From: Mycobacterium stomatepiae
GTDB taxonomy: Bacteria > Actinomycetota > Actinomycetes > Mycobacteriales > Mycobacteriaceae
DNA: 64,000 nt
Assembly (NCBI RefSeq): GCF_010731715.1
Contig: NZ_AP022587.1
Coordinates: 5,828,001-5,892,000, forward strand
Reading direction: 5' to 3'
Shown: piece by piece, positions 8,550-16,441 of the stretch
Layout: each line of letters opens with the position of its first letter
Position numbering within the stretch: the first letter of the stretch is position 1
Program-made: the position numbers and the translations under genes
Notes under the pieces: model-generated
Database searches by the model: none
Seen by the model: only the letters and a program-made list of their open reading frames with translations
Told to the model about the DNA's origin: nothing

Positions 8550-9332
8550 ATGGTCCGCGGAAAGTCCGTCGTCGTAACGGGTTCCACGTCTGGTATCGGT
8601 CTTGCCGTCGCGCGGACCTTCGCCGCGGAGGGAGCGAACGTCACCCTCAATGGCTTCGGCGACCCGGACGCCATCGAGCAGCTACGGCGCGATATCGAGG
8701 AGACTTTCGGGACGACGGCGGCCTACTCGGGTGCCGACGTGACCAAGCCGGTCGAGATCGCCGAGATGATCGCCGAGGCCGAAGAGACCTTCGGATCGGT
8801 CGATGTCCTCGTCAACAATGCCGGCGTCCAGTTCGTGGCGAAGCTGGAGGACTTTCCGGTCGAGAAGTGGGACGCGGTGATCGCGACGAATTTGTCGGCC
8901 GTTTTCCACACGTCTCGGTGCGCACTGCCCGGGATGAAACGCCGCGGCTGGGGCCGAATCATCAACATCGCCTCAGCGCACGGCCTTGTCGCAAGCGCCG
9001 AGAAGTCGGCCTACGTCGCAGCCAAGCACGGCGTCGTCGGACTGACCAAGGTAGCGGCGATCGAAACCGCCGACCACGGCATCACCTGCAACGCAATCTG
9101 TCCCGGGTGGGTCATGACACCTCTGATAGCGCAGCAAATCGAAACGTTCGCCGCCGCGACGGGAAAGTCCTTTGACGAGGCCAAGCAGGAATTCGTCGCC
9201 GAAAAGCAGCCGATGGCCCGGTTCACCCGCCCGGAAGACGTTGGCGCACTAGCGGTTTTCCTGTCCGGCGACGCGGCCGCCACCATAACCGGCGCGAGCT
9301 ACTCCATCGACGGTGGGTGGACCGCCCAATAA
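8550..9332 (+). CDS. SDR of the 3-hydroxybutyrate dehydrogenase type
   Basis: A 260-residue SDR. Motifs in order: TGSTSGIG (NAD binding), NNAG, IASAHG with the catalytic serine, and YVAAKHG with Tyr/Lys. The sequence around these (VNNAGVQFVAKLEDFP and AICPGWVMTPLIAQQI) closely matches D-3-hydroxybutyrate dehydrogenases, which interconvert 3-hydroxybutyrate and acetoacetate with NAD. The start at 8550 has AGAAGGGA upstream. It stands alone and converges on the mmpL gene. Assignment to this exact substrate is by family resemblance only. Confidence 0.85.
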   Translation: MVRGKSVVVTGSTSGIGLAVARTFAAEGANVTLNGFGDPDAIEQLRRDIEETFGTTAAYSGADVTKPVEIAEMIAEAEETFGSVDVLVNNAGVQFVAKLEDFPVEKWDAVIATNLSAVFHTSRCALPGMKRRGWGRIINIASAHGLVASAEKSAYVAAKHGVVGLTKVAAIETADHGITCNAICPGWVMTPLIAQQIETFAAATGKSFDEAKQEFVAEKQPMARFTRPEDVGALAVFLSGDAAATITGASYSIDGGWTAQ

Positions 9333-9344
9333 TGCCCAGTGCGG

Positions 9345-12178
9345 CTACGTGGTTTGTGGCTGCGGCAGCGGACGGCTACGCACCAGCGTCGGCCACCAGA
9401 ACCACGGCCCGAGGATCCGTAGGATCGCCGGCACCACGAACGACCGCACGATCAGCGTGTCCAGCAGCAGGCCGATGCACACGGTGGAACCCACCTGACC
9501 GATCGTTCGCAGATCGCTTGTCAGCATTGCCAGCATCGTGAAGGCGAACACCAACCCCGCCGACGTGACCACGCCACCCGTGCTGCCGAGCGCGCGGATC
9601 AGACCGGTGTGAATTCCGGCGTGCAGCTCCTCTTTGACGCGAAGGATCAACAGCAGGTTGTAGTCCGAACCCACCGCCACCAAGATGATGAACGTCAGCG
9701 GCAATATCAACCAGTGCAAAGGCAGACCGATCAGATGCTGCCACACGAGTATGGAAAGCCCGAACGCGCCGGCGTAAGAGAAGGCCACCGTGAGGGGAAT
9801 GACCAAGGCGGCCATCAGACTTCGCGTCAGGAATAACATGATCAAGAAGATCAGCACGAAGGCGGCGATCGCCACGATCAGCAGATCGGACGCGGCGTAT
9901 TGCTTGATGTCCTTGTTGGTCGCTCCCGAACCGCCGATATAAACCTTGGAGCCAGCCAGCGAGGTCTCTTTGAGCGCCACGGTTATTGCGGTGGGGAACT
10001 GTTCGACGTGCTGCACACCTTCGGGCCCGTTGGCGTCTCCCTCATGGGTGACGATGATGCGGGCCGCCTTGCCGTCCGGTGACATCAGCAGCTGCATACC
10101 GGTTTTGACGTCCTCGTTGTCGAAACCCTCGTGTGGGATATAGAAGAAGTCATCGCTGCGGGCTTGGTCGAAGTCGAGGCCCACATTGATCTGGTCGTCG
10201 AATGTCTGGTCGGTCTGAGTGGACTGCAGCGACGACTGACCGTAGGTGCTGACCAGAAGACTGGCCAACGCCTCCGAGTCGTCGGCGGTGAGTTTCAGCT
10301 GCGTGATGATTTGCGGCAAGGTCTTGTCGATTACCTCGAGCGAGGCTACGGCGTCCTTGATGTCGTCGGCCATCTTGTCGAGGCCGTCGATCGACTCGAA
10401 CAGCGACCTGAATGCGTAACAAACCGGAATATCGAAACAGTGCTTCTCCCAATAGAAATAGCTGCGCATCGGCCGGAAGAAGTCTTCGAGGTTCGCAAGG
10501 TTCGACCTCAACTCGTCGGTGACCTGTTGCATGTCCACCATCGTGAGGACCGTCTTGTGCATCTCGTCCGACATCGTCTGGAAGAAGGTGATCTCCTTGC
10601 GCAAGACCGCGACGGTATGGTTCGTAATCTCCGCTTGCTCTTGGGTATTGGCGTTTTGTTGCTGGGTGAACGGGAGCTGTTGGCCACTGCCGCTGCCTTG
10701 GGTGGTGAACAGGTAGGGGATGGTGGCGTGTTCCAACGCTCGTCCCATCGGCCTGGTGATGCTTTGCACCATCGCGACGCCGGGAAGACGTTCGAGAGCC
10801 TTGGCCGCGCGGTCCAACGAGATGAAGTCGCCCGAATTGCGTAGGTCATGATCCGACTCGATCATCAGCATCTCGGAAAACAGCTTGCTCTTCGGGAAGT
10901 GCCGATCTGCCGCCTGGAAACCAAGATTGGCGGGGGAATCGTGCGGCTGATACTGACGGTCGTCGTAGTTCTGCCGGTACGTCGGGACGAAGATCGCTCC
11001 GAGCATGACGGCAGCGGTGCTGGCCACCAGGATGGGCACCGGCCACCGCACCACGCTGGTCCCGATCCGTCGGTACAGATGCGCCTTGGCTTTGCTTTTC
11101 GGGTCGAAGAGCCCGAACAGGCTGCCCACGGTCAGAAATGCCGGGCCAAGCGTCAGCGCCGCCGCGATCGTGAACAGCATGCTGATCGCAACGGCTGGCC
11201 CCATCGTGTGGAAGTAGTTGAGACGCGCGAAAGTCAGGCAGTAACACGCTCCGGCGATCGTCAGGCCCGAGCCGAGGATGACGGGCGTGACGCTCTTGTA
11301 TGCGGTGTAGAACGCCTGCTCCCTGCCTTCGCCGTCATGTCGTGCCTCGTGGTAGCGGCCTATCAAGAAGATGCCGTAGTCCGTGCCCGCTCCCAGGGTC
11401 AGCGCGACGACGATGTTCACCGCGAAGGACGAAAGCTCGATGTACCCGAGATGCCCGAGGGTTGCGATGACCCCCTTCGCGACCAGCATCTCGAACAGGA
11501 CTCCGGCCAACGGCACGAAGAGGGTGACGATGGAGCGGTACACCAGTAGCAGCATCGCGATGATGAGAAAGATCGTCACGATCGTGATGTTGTTCAGGCT
11601 GGAATTCGCAATCCCCACCGTGTCCGAGGCGAGCGGGGCCGCCCCGCTGACATAGACCTTGAGCCCGGGTGGGGGCGTGTCCTTCGCGACGATATCCCGA
11701 ACGGCCGCAACGGATTCGTTCGCTTGCATTTGGCCGATGTCACCGGCGAGACGCAACAGCACATACGCGCACTTGCCGTCGAGGCTCTGTGCCCCCGCGG
11801 CGGTGATCGGCTTGCCCCACAGATCCATCACGTACTGCACATGCTTGGGGTCTTGCTTGAACCGGCGCATCAAATCGTTGTAGTACTGGTGATCTGCGTC
11901 GCCCAGCGGCCGATTGGCTTCCAGCACGATCATGGCCAAGCTGGTCGAATTCGACTCCTGGAACTTCGCACCGATGGACAACAACGCCCGCTGCGATGCG
12001 CGTAGTGAGGAACCACCGGCCCCGCGAGCTCCTCGGCGACCCGCTCGACCTGAGGCATGAAGGTATTCGTCGACACGGCCAGCAGGGCCCAGAAGACGAT
12101 GATCGGTATCGCGAAGATGCGGACCATTCGGGGGATGAAGGGTCGCTTCACCGGAGGCTGCGACCGATGCTCGCTCAT
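9345..12178 (-). pseudogene. MmpL-family RND transporter, frameshifted near its 5' end
   Basis: The gene starts at the ATG at 12178 (MSEHRSQPPVKRPFIPRMVR), overlapping the mmpS stop as ATGA. The first frame encodes the N-terminal membrane helix (IFAIPIIVFWALLAVS) to VVPHYA. The MmpL sequence resumes in another frame as SQRALLSIGAKF and continues 870-odd residues to QPQTT. Loss of a single C near 12000 explains it: adding one back gives HYAPSQRALLSIG. The long part has typical MmpL features: two sets of hydrophobic helices, periplasmic loops, and GAGTDYGIFLIGRY. MmpS/MmpL pairs export lipids or siderophores; the substrate here is unknown. If the frameshift is real, the exporter is probably inactive; a sequencing error is the alternative. 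Confidence 0.8.
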
Positions 12179-12588
12179 GCGGACTTCACCAGGCAAAAGA
12201 CGTGAGCGTCTTGATGGGCATCGGACTGTTCAGCGCGGACAACGCCATTCACCCGCAGCCGGCACCCGACTTGGCCACCATGGACCTGCGCCGAGATGCT
12301 GCCGGACACCACGGTGAGGGTGGTCGACTCGGTGTGCGACCACGGCAAAGTCGTCAGATCGACCCGGTGCGGATGTCCGTTGACGTCCACCCAGACGAGC
12401 ATCCCGCCTTCCCCGACCGAGCCGAACAGCTCATACGTGACCCGTTTGATGCTGAACTCCGGTGGGGCCGCGGGCTGGTTGACGGTGATCACGGGTGGGG
12501 GATCGGAGAATTCGTGCACCTTCCACATGGCCACCCCGCCGACAGTGAGTGCGATGACGGCAACCAATGGCATCCAGACTCGCGCCAA
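12175..12588 (-). CDS. MmpS-family accessory protein
   Basis: A 137-residue MmpS protein from a TTG at 12588; an ATG five codons in (12573) is the other choice. One N-terminal membrane helix (MPLVAVIALTVGGVAM) is followed by a periplasmic beta domain with the family signatures VTYELFGSVG, HRVDLTTLPWS, and a closing HVFCLVKSA. MmpS proteins are periplasmic partners needed by MmpL exporters; in M. tuberculosis MmpS4/5 support siderophore export. Its stop overlaps the mmpL start by 4 nt (ATGA), so the two are translationally coupled. It is intact although its mmpL partner is frameshifted. Confidence 0.88.
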   Translation of the reverse strand: MARVWMPLVAVIALTVGGVAMWKVHEFSDPPPVITVNQPAAPPEFSIKRVTYELFGSVGEGGMLVWVDVNGHPHRVDLTTLPWSHTESTTLTVVSGSISAQVHGGQVGCRLRVNGVVRAEQSDAHQDAHVFCLVKSA

Positions 12589-12922
12589 GACGGTCCTGCC
12601 GACCGAACGAGGGCTCGCTCGATCACCTCTTCGAATTCCGGCTCAGACCTTGCGCGCCCATTCCACCCTTGCCCTCACGCCACCCGGATAGTAGACGATC
12701 ATGTACCTAACGCGACGACTGATCGTCAAGAGTAGCGGCTTTTCGCGAAAACGAGAACACAATGACCACGGACGTTGCCATCCGCCGCATCTCGCGGCAA
12801 CATCAACAGGCCAAATCAAACCCACGGCGGCTCGAAACGGCCCGACCAGGCCTTTGCTGATCATGTTGTCGGCGTGACGAAATCCGACGTCGAGCGGATA
12901 TGGCTAACGGCCTCGCCGTTGC
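12589..12922. other. Non-coding gap between mmpS and a membrane-protein gene
   Basis: About 330 bp with no convincing gene. It should hold the mmpS promoter. It contains one clear inverted repeat (12694-12727), described separately. A minus-strand frame at 12643-12864 has no family-like sequence and is not annotated. No IdeR-type iron box was found here by eye. Confidence 0.5.
12694..12727. promoter_or_regulatory. Inverted repeat upstream of mmpS, possible operator
   Basis: Perfect 8-bp arms GACGATCA and TGATCGTC are separated by 18 bp, centred about 120 bp upstream of the mmpS start. Spacing and symmetry fit a dimeric repressor such as the TetR or MarR proteins that commonly control mmpSL operons. 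No regulator gene is adjacent, so the binding protein is unknown. Confidence 0.45.
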
Positions 12923-13348
12923 TCAAGGCAGTTGCCGCAGGCGCCTTTTCAACCTCACGCTGCGGAGAATCTGAGTCGTGAAGTTCATGGAGGCAAGCAT
13001 CGGGAACACCCCGAGGAATGTCCGCTCCGACGGCGTCGCCCCATGCAAGTGGTACAGGCTGCCGAACACGTAGAAGCAACCGATCGAGAATAATGCGCCG
13101 GGGATGTAGAACGTCATCACGGAGCTGCGGACACCGATGATTTGCTTCGCGTACTCCAGCTCATCCGGCGACAGGGGTTCGCGTTTACGCACCTTCTGAG
13201 TGACCGTTCTGGCGATTCCGATTTCGTCGCCGATCGCAGTAGGCGTCAGGTCCCCCAGGCGTTTGATGTATACGGCAGCAAACGTGGCGAATACCAAGGC
13301 CAGGGCAAAGGCGACGACGGCCAGCAGTCCATACAGTCCCTGCGCCAT
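12923..13348 (-). CDS. Small integral membrane protein, hypothetical
   Basis: A 141-residue protein from an ATG at 13348. It has a strongly hydrophobic N-terminal helix (LLAVVAFALALVFATFAAVY), a charged cytosolic-looking middle (QKVRKREPLSPDELEYAKQI), a second hydrophobic stretch (MTFYIPGALFSIGCFYVFG), and a basic C-terminus (RSVRLKRRLRQLP). I do not recognise a family. It is transcribed away from the flavoenzyme gene at 13562 and toward mmpS. Confidence 0.6.
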   Translation of the reverse strand: MAQGLYGLLAVVAFALALVFATFAAVYIKRLGDLTPTAIGDEIGIARTVTQKVRKREPLSPDELEYAKQIIGVRSSVMTFYIPGALFSIGCFYVFGSLYHLHGATPSERTFLGVFPMLASMNFTTQILRSVRLKRRLRQLP

Positions 13349-13561
13349 TGCTCGCTCCTTCGCTTTTGCTCAGCCCCTTGTGGACGCGATCGATCACTAG
13401 CGTAAGCCCGATCCGGCGCCACGGGGAATCCCGCTGCCAGCGTTCGGTCAGGTGCGGGTAACGGTTCGGGCTCGTTTCGGTTATGCCGCCGCACGTCGGG
13501 CACTGTCGCGGATCCCGAGGTTTAACAATGCGGGACATGACGCAATCGCGGGAGTCCGACG

Positions 13562-15010
13562 ATGGCGCGTGAGATCTCGCGGCAGACGTTCCTGCGCGGC
13601 GCCGCCGGGGCGCTAGCGGCCGGGGCGGTGTTCGGCACCGGCCGGCTCGGTTCCGCGCCGGCTACCGCAGCACCGAATGCCACTGGCTGGGAAGGTCTTT
13701 CGTCCGCCCTCGGTGGCAAGGTGCTGCTCCCCGACAGTGCGCAATTCAGCGCGGCCAAGCAGGTTTTCAACACCAATTACAACGGCTTGACCCCGGCGGC
13801 GATCGTCACTCCGACCTCGGCGGCCGATGTACAGAAGGCGATGGCGTTCGCCGCGGCCAATCACCTCAAAGTCGCTCCCCGCAGCGGCGGGCACTCCTAC
13901 ATCGGTGCGTCAACGGCCAACGGCGCCATGGTGTTTGACCTGCGCCAGCTGCCCGGGGGTGCCAATTACGACGCCGCCACCGGGCAAGTGACGGTGACAC
14001 CGGCGACGACTCTGTACTCGATGCACGAGACGCTGGCCGGTGCCGGCCGCGGAGTGCCGACAGGCACCTGCCCGTCGGTGGGCGCCGCGGGACACGCGCT
14101 GGGCGGCGGGATGGGTGCCGATTCCCGGCATGCCGGGCTGCTCTGCGACCAACTGACCTCGGCGCAGGTGGTGCTGCCCGGCGGGCAGGCCGTCACCGCG
14201 TCCGCCAATAGCAACCCAGACCTGTTCTGGGCGCTGCGCGGCGGTGGGGGCGGCAACTTCGGGGTGACCACCTCGCTGACCTTCAACACGTTCCCCACCC
14301 GCGACCTCGACGCCGTCAACCTCGATTTCCCGGCGCAGGCGTTCGCGCAGGTGCTGGTCGGTTGGGCCAACTGGCTGCGCACCGCCGACCGCAACAGCTG
14401 GGCACTGGCGGACAGCACCACCGACGGATTCGGCACCCACTGCCGCATTCTCGCGACCTGCCCGGCCGGGTCGGGACCGAGCGTGGCGAACGCGATCGTT
14501 TCCGCCGTCGGCCTGCAACCGTCCGGGACCGACACCCACACGTTCAACCGCATGGACATGGTCAGATATCTGGCCGTCAACAACCTGAACCCGCAGCCGC
14601 TCGGCTACGTCGGCGGGTCCGATGTGTTTCAGAGCCTCACCCCGGCCGCCGCCCAGGGAATCGCCGCCGCGGTCAGCGCTTTTCCGCGCGGTGCGGGCCG
14701 CATGCTGGCAATCATGCACGCCCTCGACGGTGCGCTGGCCACCGTCGCCCCGGGTGCCACCGCGTATCCGTGGCGCCAGCAGGCCGCGCTGGTGCAGTGG
14801 TACGTCGAGACCGGCGACGCGGCGGCGGCGACCAACTGGCTGAGCACCGCACACCAGGCGGTGCGACCGTATTCGGTCGGCGGCTACGTCAACTACATCG
14901 AGGCCAACCAGCCGCCGGCGCGCTACTTCGGCCAAAACCTGTCCCGGCTGTCGGCCGTGCGACAGAAGTTCGACCCGGGCCGGGTCATGTTCTCGGGGCT
15001 GAGCGGCTAG
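13562..15010 (+). CDS. Berberine-bridge-type FAD-linked oxidase, exported
   Basis: A 482-residue FAD-binding oxidase. The FAD domain has RSGGHSYIG (His about 111, the usual 8-alpha-histidyl FAD link) and GTCPSVG (Cys about 170, the usual second covalent link), so bicovalent FAD is expected. The C-terminal BBE segment NYIEANQPPARYFGQNLSRL is present. The N-terminus looks like a Tat signal, ISRQTFLRGAAGALAAGAV ending APATA, but the twin arginine reads RQ, so Tat export may be weakened. Family members oxidise sugars, alcohols or secondary metabolites; the substrate is unknown. It stands just upstream of the siderophore operon but is separated from it by more than 400 bp. Confidence 0.85.
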   Translation: MAREISRQTFLRGAAGALAAGAVFGTGRLGSAPATAAPNATGWEGLSSALGGKVLLPDSAQFSAAKQVFNTNYNGLTPAAIVTPTSAADVQKAMAFAAANHLKVAPRSGGHSYIGASTANGAMVFDLRQLPGGANYDAATGQVTVTPATTLYSMHETLAGAGRGVPTGTCPSVGAAGHALGGGMGADSRHAGLLCDQLTSAQVVLPGGQAVTASANSNPDLFWALRGGGGGNFGVTTSLTFNTFPTRDLDAVNLDFPAQAFAQVLVGWANWLRTADRNSWALADSTTDGFGTHCRILATCPAGSGPSVANAIVSAVGLQPSGTDTHTFNRMDMVRYLAVNNLNPQPLGYVGGSDVFQSLTPAAAQGIAAAVSAFPRGAGRMLAIMHALDGALATVAPGATAYPWRQQAALVQWYVETGDAAAATNWLSTAHQAVRPYSVGGYVNYIEANQPPARYFGQNLSRLSAVRQKFDPGRVMFSGLSG

Positions 15011-15016
15011 CCGCTC
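15001..15016. repeat. Perfect 16-bp palindrome over the flavoenzyme stop codon
   Basis: GAGCGGCTAGCCGCTC is perfectly self-complementary and contains the TAG stop of the preceding gene. It may help end translation or transcription; no U-tract follows. Confidence 0.5.
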
Positions 15017-15414
15017 CGCGCCGCTAGCCGCCTCGCGCCGTTCTGGCGTGGAGTGTGCACGAAGGTCGGCGCCTGCACTCAGGGCGTGACTTCACACTCC
15101 AAGCCTTGGGCCGGCGCGTGATGCGGCCGAACATGCTGTGCACGCGCGATTCGACATTTGCCATCCCGATTTGCCATCCCGCGCCCGCTCGCCGGGTTCA
15201 CGAGCTGGCGGGCGTGAGCCTCCGGCACAGTCGCTTCGTCTGCCCGCCGCCAGCGGGCAGACGGGTGTGCAATCGCTGGCCGCAGGACGGTTCGGGAGGC
15301 CGGGGAACGACGTAAACCCCTGCCACGGGCTGCGCTGTGTCCGGGATCACCGGGGTTCCTTAACGGGGGCTTGGTAGCAACGGCGCAGGGAGAGAGGATA
15401 GGGTAGCCAAAAAA
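15017..15414. other. Non-coding gap upstream of the mbt operon
   Basis: About 400 bp without a supported gene. It holds an 8-bp inverted repeat (GGAGTGTG at 15050-15057 and CACACTCC at 15093-15100), a perfect 10-bp hairpin at 15238-15262, and the promoter region that ends in the iron box. mbtA, mbtI and mbtJ, which flank mbtB in M. tuberculosis, are not here. Confidence 0.6.
15238..15262. terminator. GC-rich perfect hairpin, candidate terminator
   Basis: Arms GTCTGCCCGC and GCGGGCAGAC (10 bp, no mismatch) enclose a 5-nt loop. No T-run follows, which is common for mycobacterial hairpin terminators. It could insulate the mbt promoter from the upstream flavoenzyme gene. Confidence 0.5.
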
Positions 15415-15433
15415 TTAGGGCAGCCTGTGCTAA
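15415..15433 (+). promoter_or_regulatory. IdeR (DtxR-type) iron box of the mbt operon
   Basis: The 19-mer TTAGGGCAGCCTGTGCTAA matches the IdeR consensus TTAGGTTAGCCTAACCTAA at 14 of 19 positions, including both outer TTAGG/CTAA arms and the central AGCCT. A weaker site begins at about 15398 (ATAGGGTAGCC), which could allow two IdeR dimers to bind. The box lies 15 bp before the GTG start of the mbtB remnant, where iron-loaded IdeR would block transcription. It implies the operon is still wired for iron repression. Confidence 0.75.
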
Positions 15434-15447
15434 TTCAGGGAGGATTC

Positions 15448-15690
15448 GTGGTGCGTGCCCCCGCGGGCTCGGAGGACATCCGTGCGGAGGTAGCCGAACT
15501 GGTCGGCATCGGTGTTGGCGCTGTTCAGCCAGCTGACAGCCTGACGTGTCAGGACCTGACCTCCGTCCGGACGTTGTCGCTGGCCGACCGGTCAGGGCTG
15601 GTAGCCGCAGGCTCCGCCGCCGCCGCCGGCGGGGCGGACGTCAGTAGCAACGTCGCCCGGGCCCTCAGTGAGCACCATGACATTCCGTGA
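15448..15690 (+). pseudogene. mbtB: mbtB remnant: partial aryl-carrier domain
   Basis: From a GTG at 15448 behind AGGGAGG, the protein begins VVRAPAGSEDIRAEVAELVG, which lines up with the N-terminal aryl carrier domain of MbtB. The carrier motif reads CQDLTSVRTLSL, where GLDSIR is expected: the serine remains but the preceding Asp is Thr. After about residue 50 the similarity stops and the frame ends at 15690, already inside the next gene. The cyclisation, Ser/Thr adenylation and PCP domains (over 1,000 residues in M. tuberculosis MbtB) are missing. A large internal deletion joining the 5' end to the thioesterase end of mbtB is the simplest reading. The fragment cannot make the phenyloxazoline. 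Confidence 0.8.
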
Positions 15691-16441
15691 TCTGATCAGC
15701 ATGCCGTCCACCTTCCCGTCCTGGATCAAGCTCGTGCCGGGCCGCAGCGAGAAATCGACCGTGGGCGCCACAGTGGTGTTTCCGCACGCAGGAGCGGCCG
15801 CCGCGAGCTACCGGGTGCTGGCCGCCGCGCTGGCCGCGGGTGGCGACACGTACATCGTGCAGTACCCGCAGCGCGCCGACCGGCTGGCCGAGCCCGCCCA
15901 CGAGACGGTGCACGACCTTGCCCTCGGACTCTTTGAGGCCGGGCCTTGGCGCAGCGTCGCACCCTTGCGGTTGTTCGGGCACAGCATGGGCGCCGTCGTG
16001 GCGTTCGAGTTTGCCCGGGTGGCCGAAGAGCGCGACGTCGACGTGCAGAAGCTGTGGGCTTCCGCGGGTCCGCCGCCGTGCGTCGTCGCCGAGATGCCGG
16101 AGCTGCCGACCAGTGACGACGAAGTGCTGGCCGAACTCGCCGACCTGGGCGGCACGGATCCCGAGCTGCTTGCCGACGAGGAATTTTCCGAGCTGCTGAC
16201 CACCGCGATGCGCACCGATTACCAGGCCTTCAACCGCTACGACCCCAGTCCCGACATCCGGGTCGGTACCGACATCCACGTCCTGGGTGGCCACGACGAT
16301 CACCGCATCGCGATCGATGTGCTGCGGCGCTGGGAACGGCACACCGCCGGGTCCTTCGAGCTGTCGCTGTACGACGGCGGGCACTTCTACGTCTACGACC
16401 ACGTCGACGCGATCGCCGCACGGGTGAACGCCGATGTCTGA
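15677..16441 (+). CDS. mbtT: Type II thioesterase of the mycobactin cluster
   Basis: A 254-residue thioesterase from ATG 15677; a GTG at 15668 is possible. The alpha/beta hydrolase triad is visible: Ser in FGHSMGA (about 103), Asp in GGHDDHR (about 207), and His in GGHFYV (about 236), with VVFPHAGAAAASYR near the N-terminus. Such enzymes remove stalled acyl groups from carrier domains of NRPS/PKS lines. In M. tuberculosis, as I recall, a similar domain forms the C-terminus of MbtB, so this may be either the freed tail of a deleted mbtB or a naturally separate gene. It overlaps the remnant by 14 nt and mbtC by 8 nt. Confidence 0.82.
   Translation: MTFRDLISMPSTFPSWIKLVPGRSEKSTVGATVVFPHAGAAAASYRVLAAALAAGGDTYIVQYPQRADRLAEPAHETVHDLALGLFEAGPWRSVAPLRLFGHSMGAVVAFEFARVAEERDVDVQKLWASAGPPPCVVAEMPELPTSDDEVLAELADLGGTDPELLADEEFSELLTTAMRTDYQAFNRYDPSPDIRVGTDIHVLGGHDDHRIAIDVLRRWERHTAGSFELSLYDGGHFYVYDHVDAIAARVNADV

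Noticed and set aside
12643..12864. Small minus-strand frame in the gap upstream of mmpS
   Set aside because: No ribosome site, no family-like sequence, and it runs through the promoter inverted repeat.
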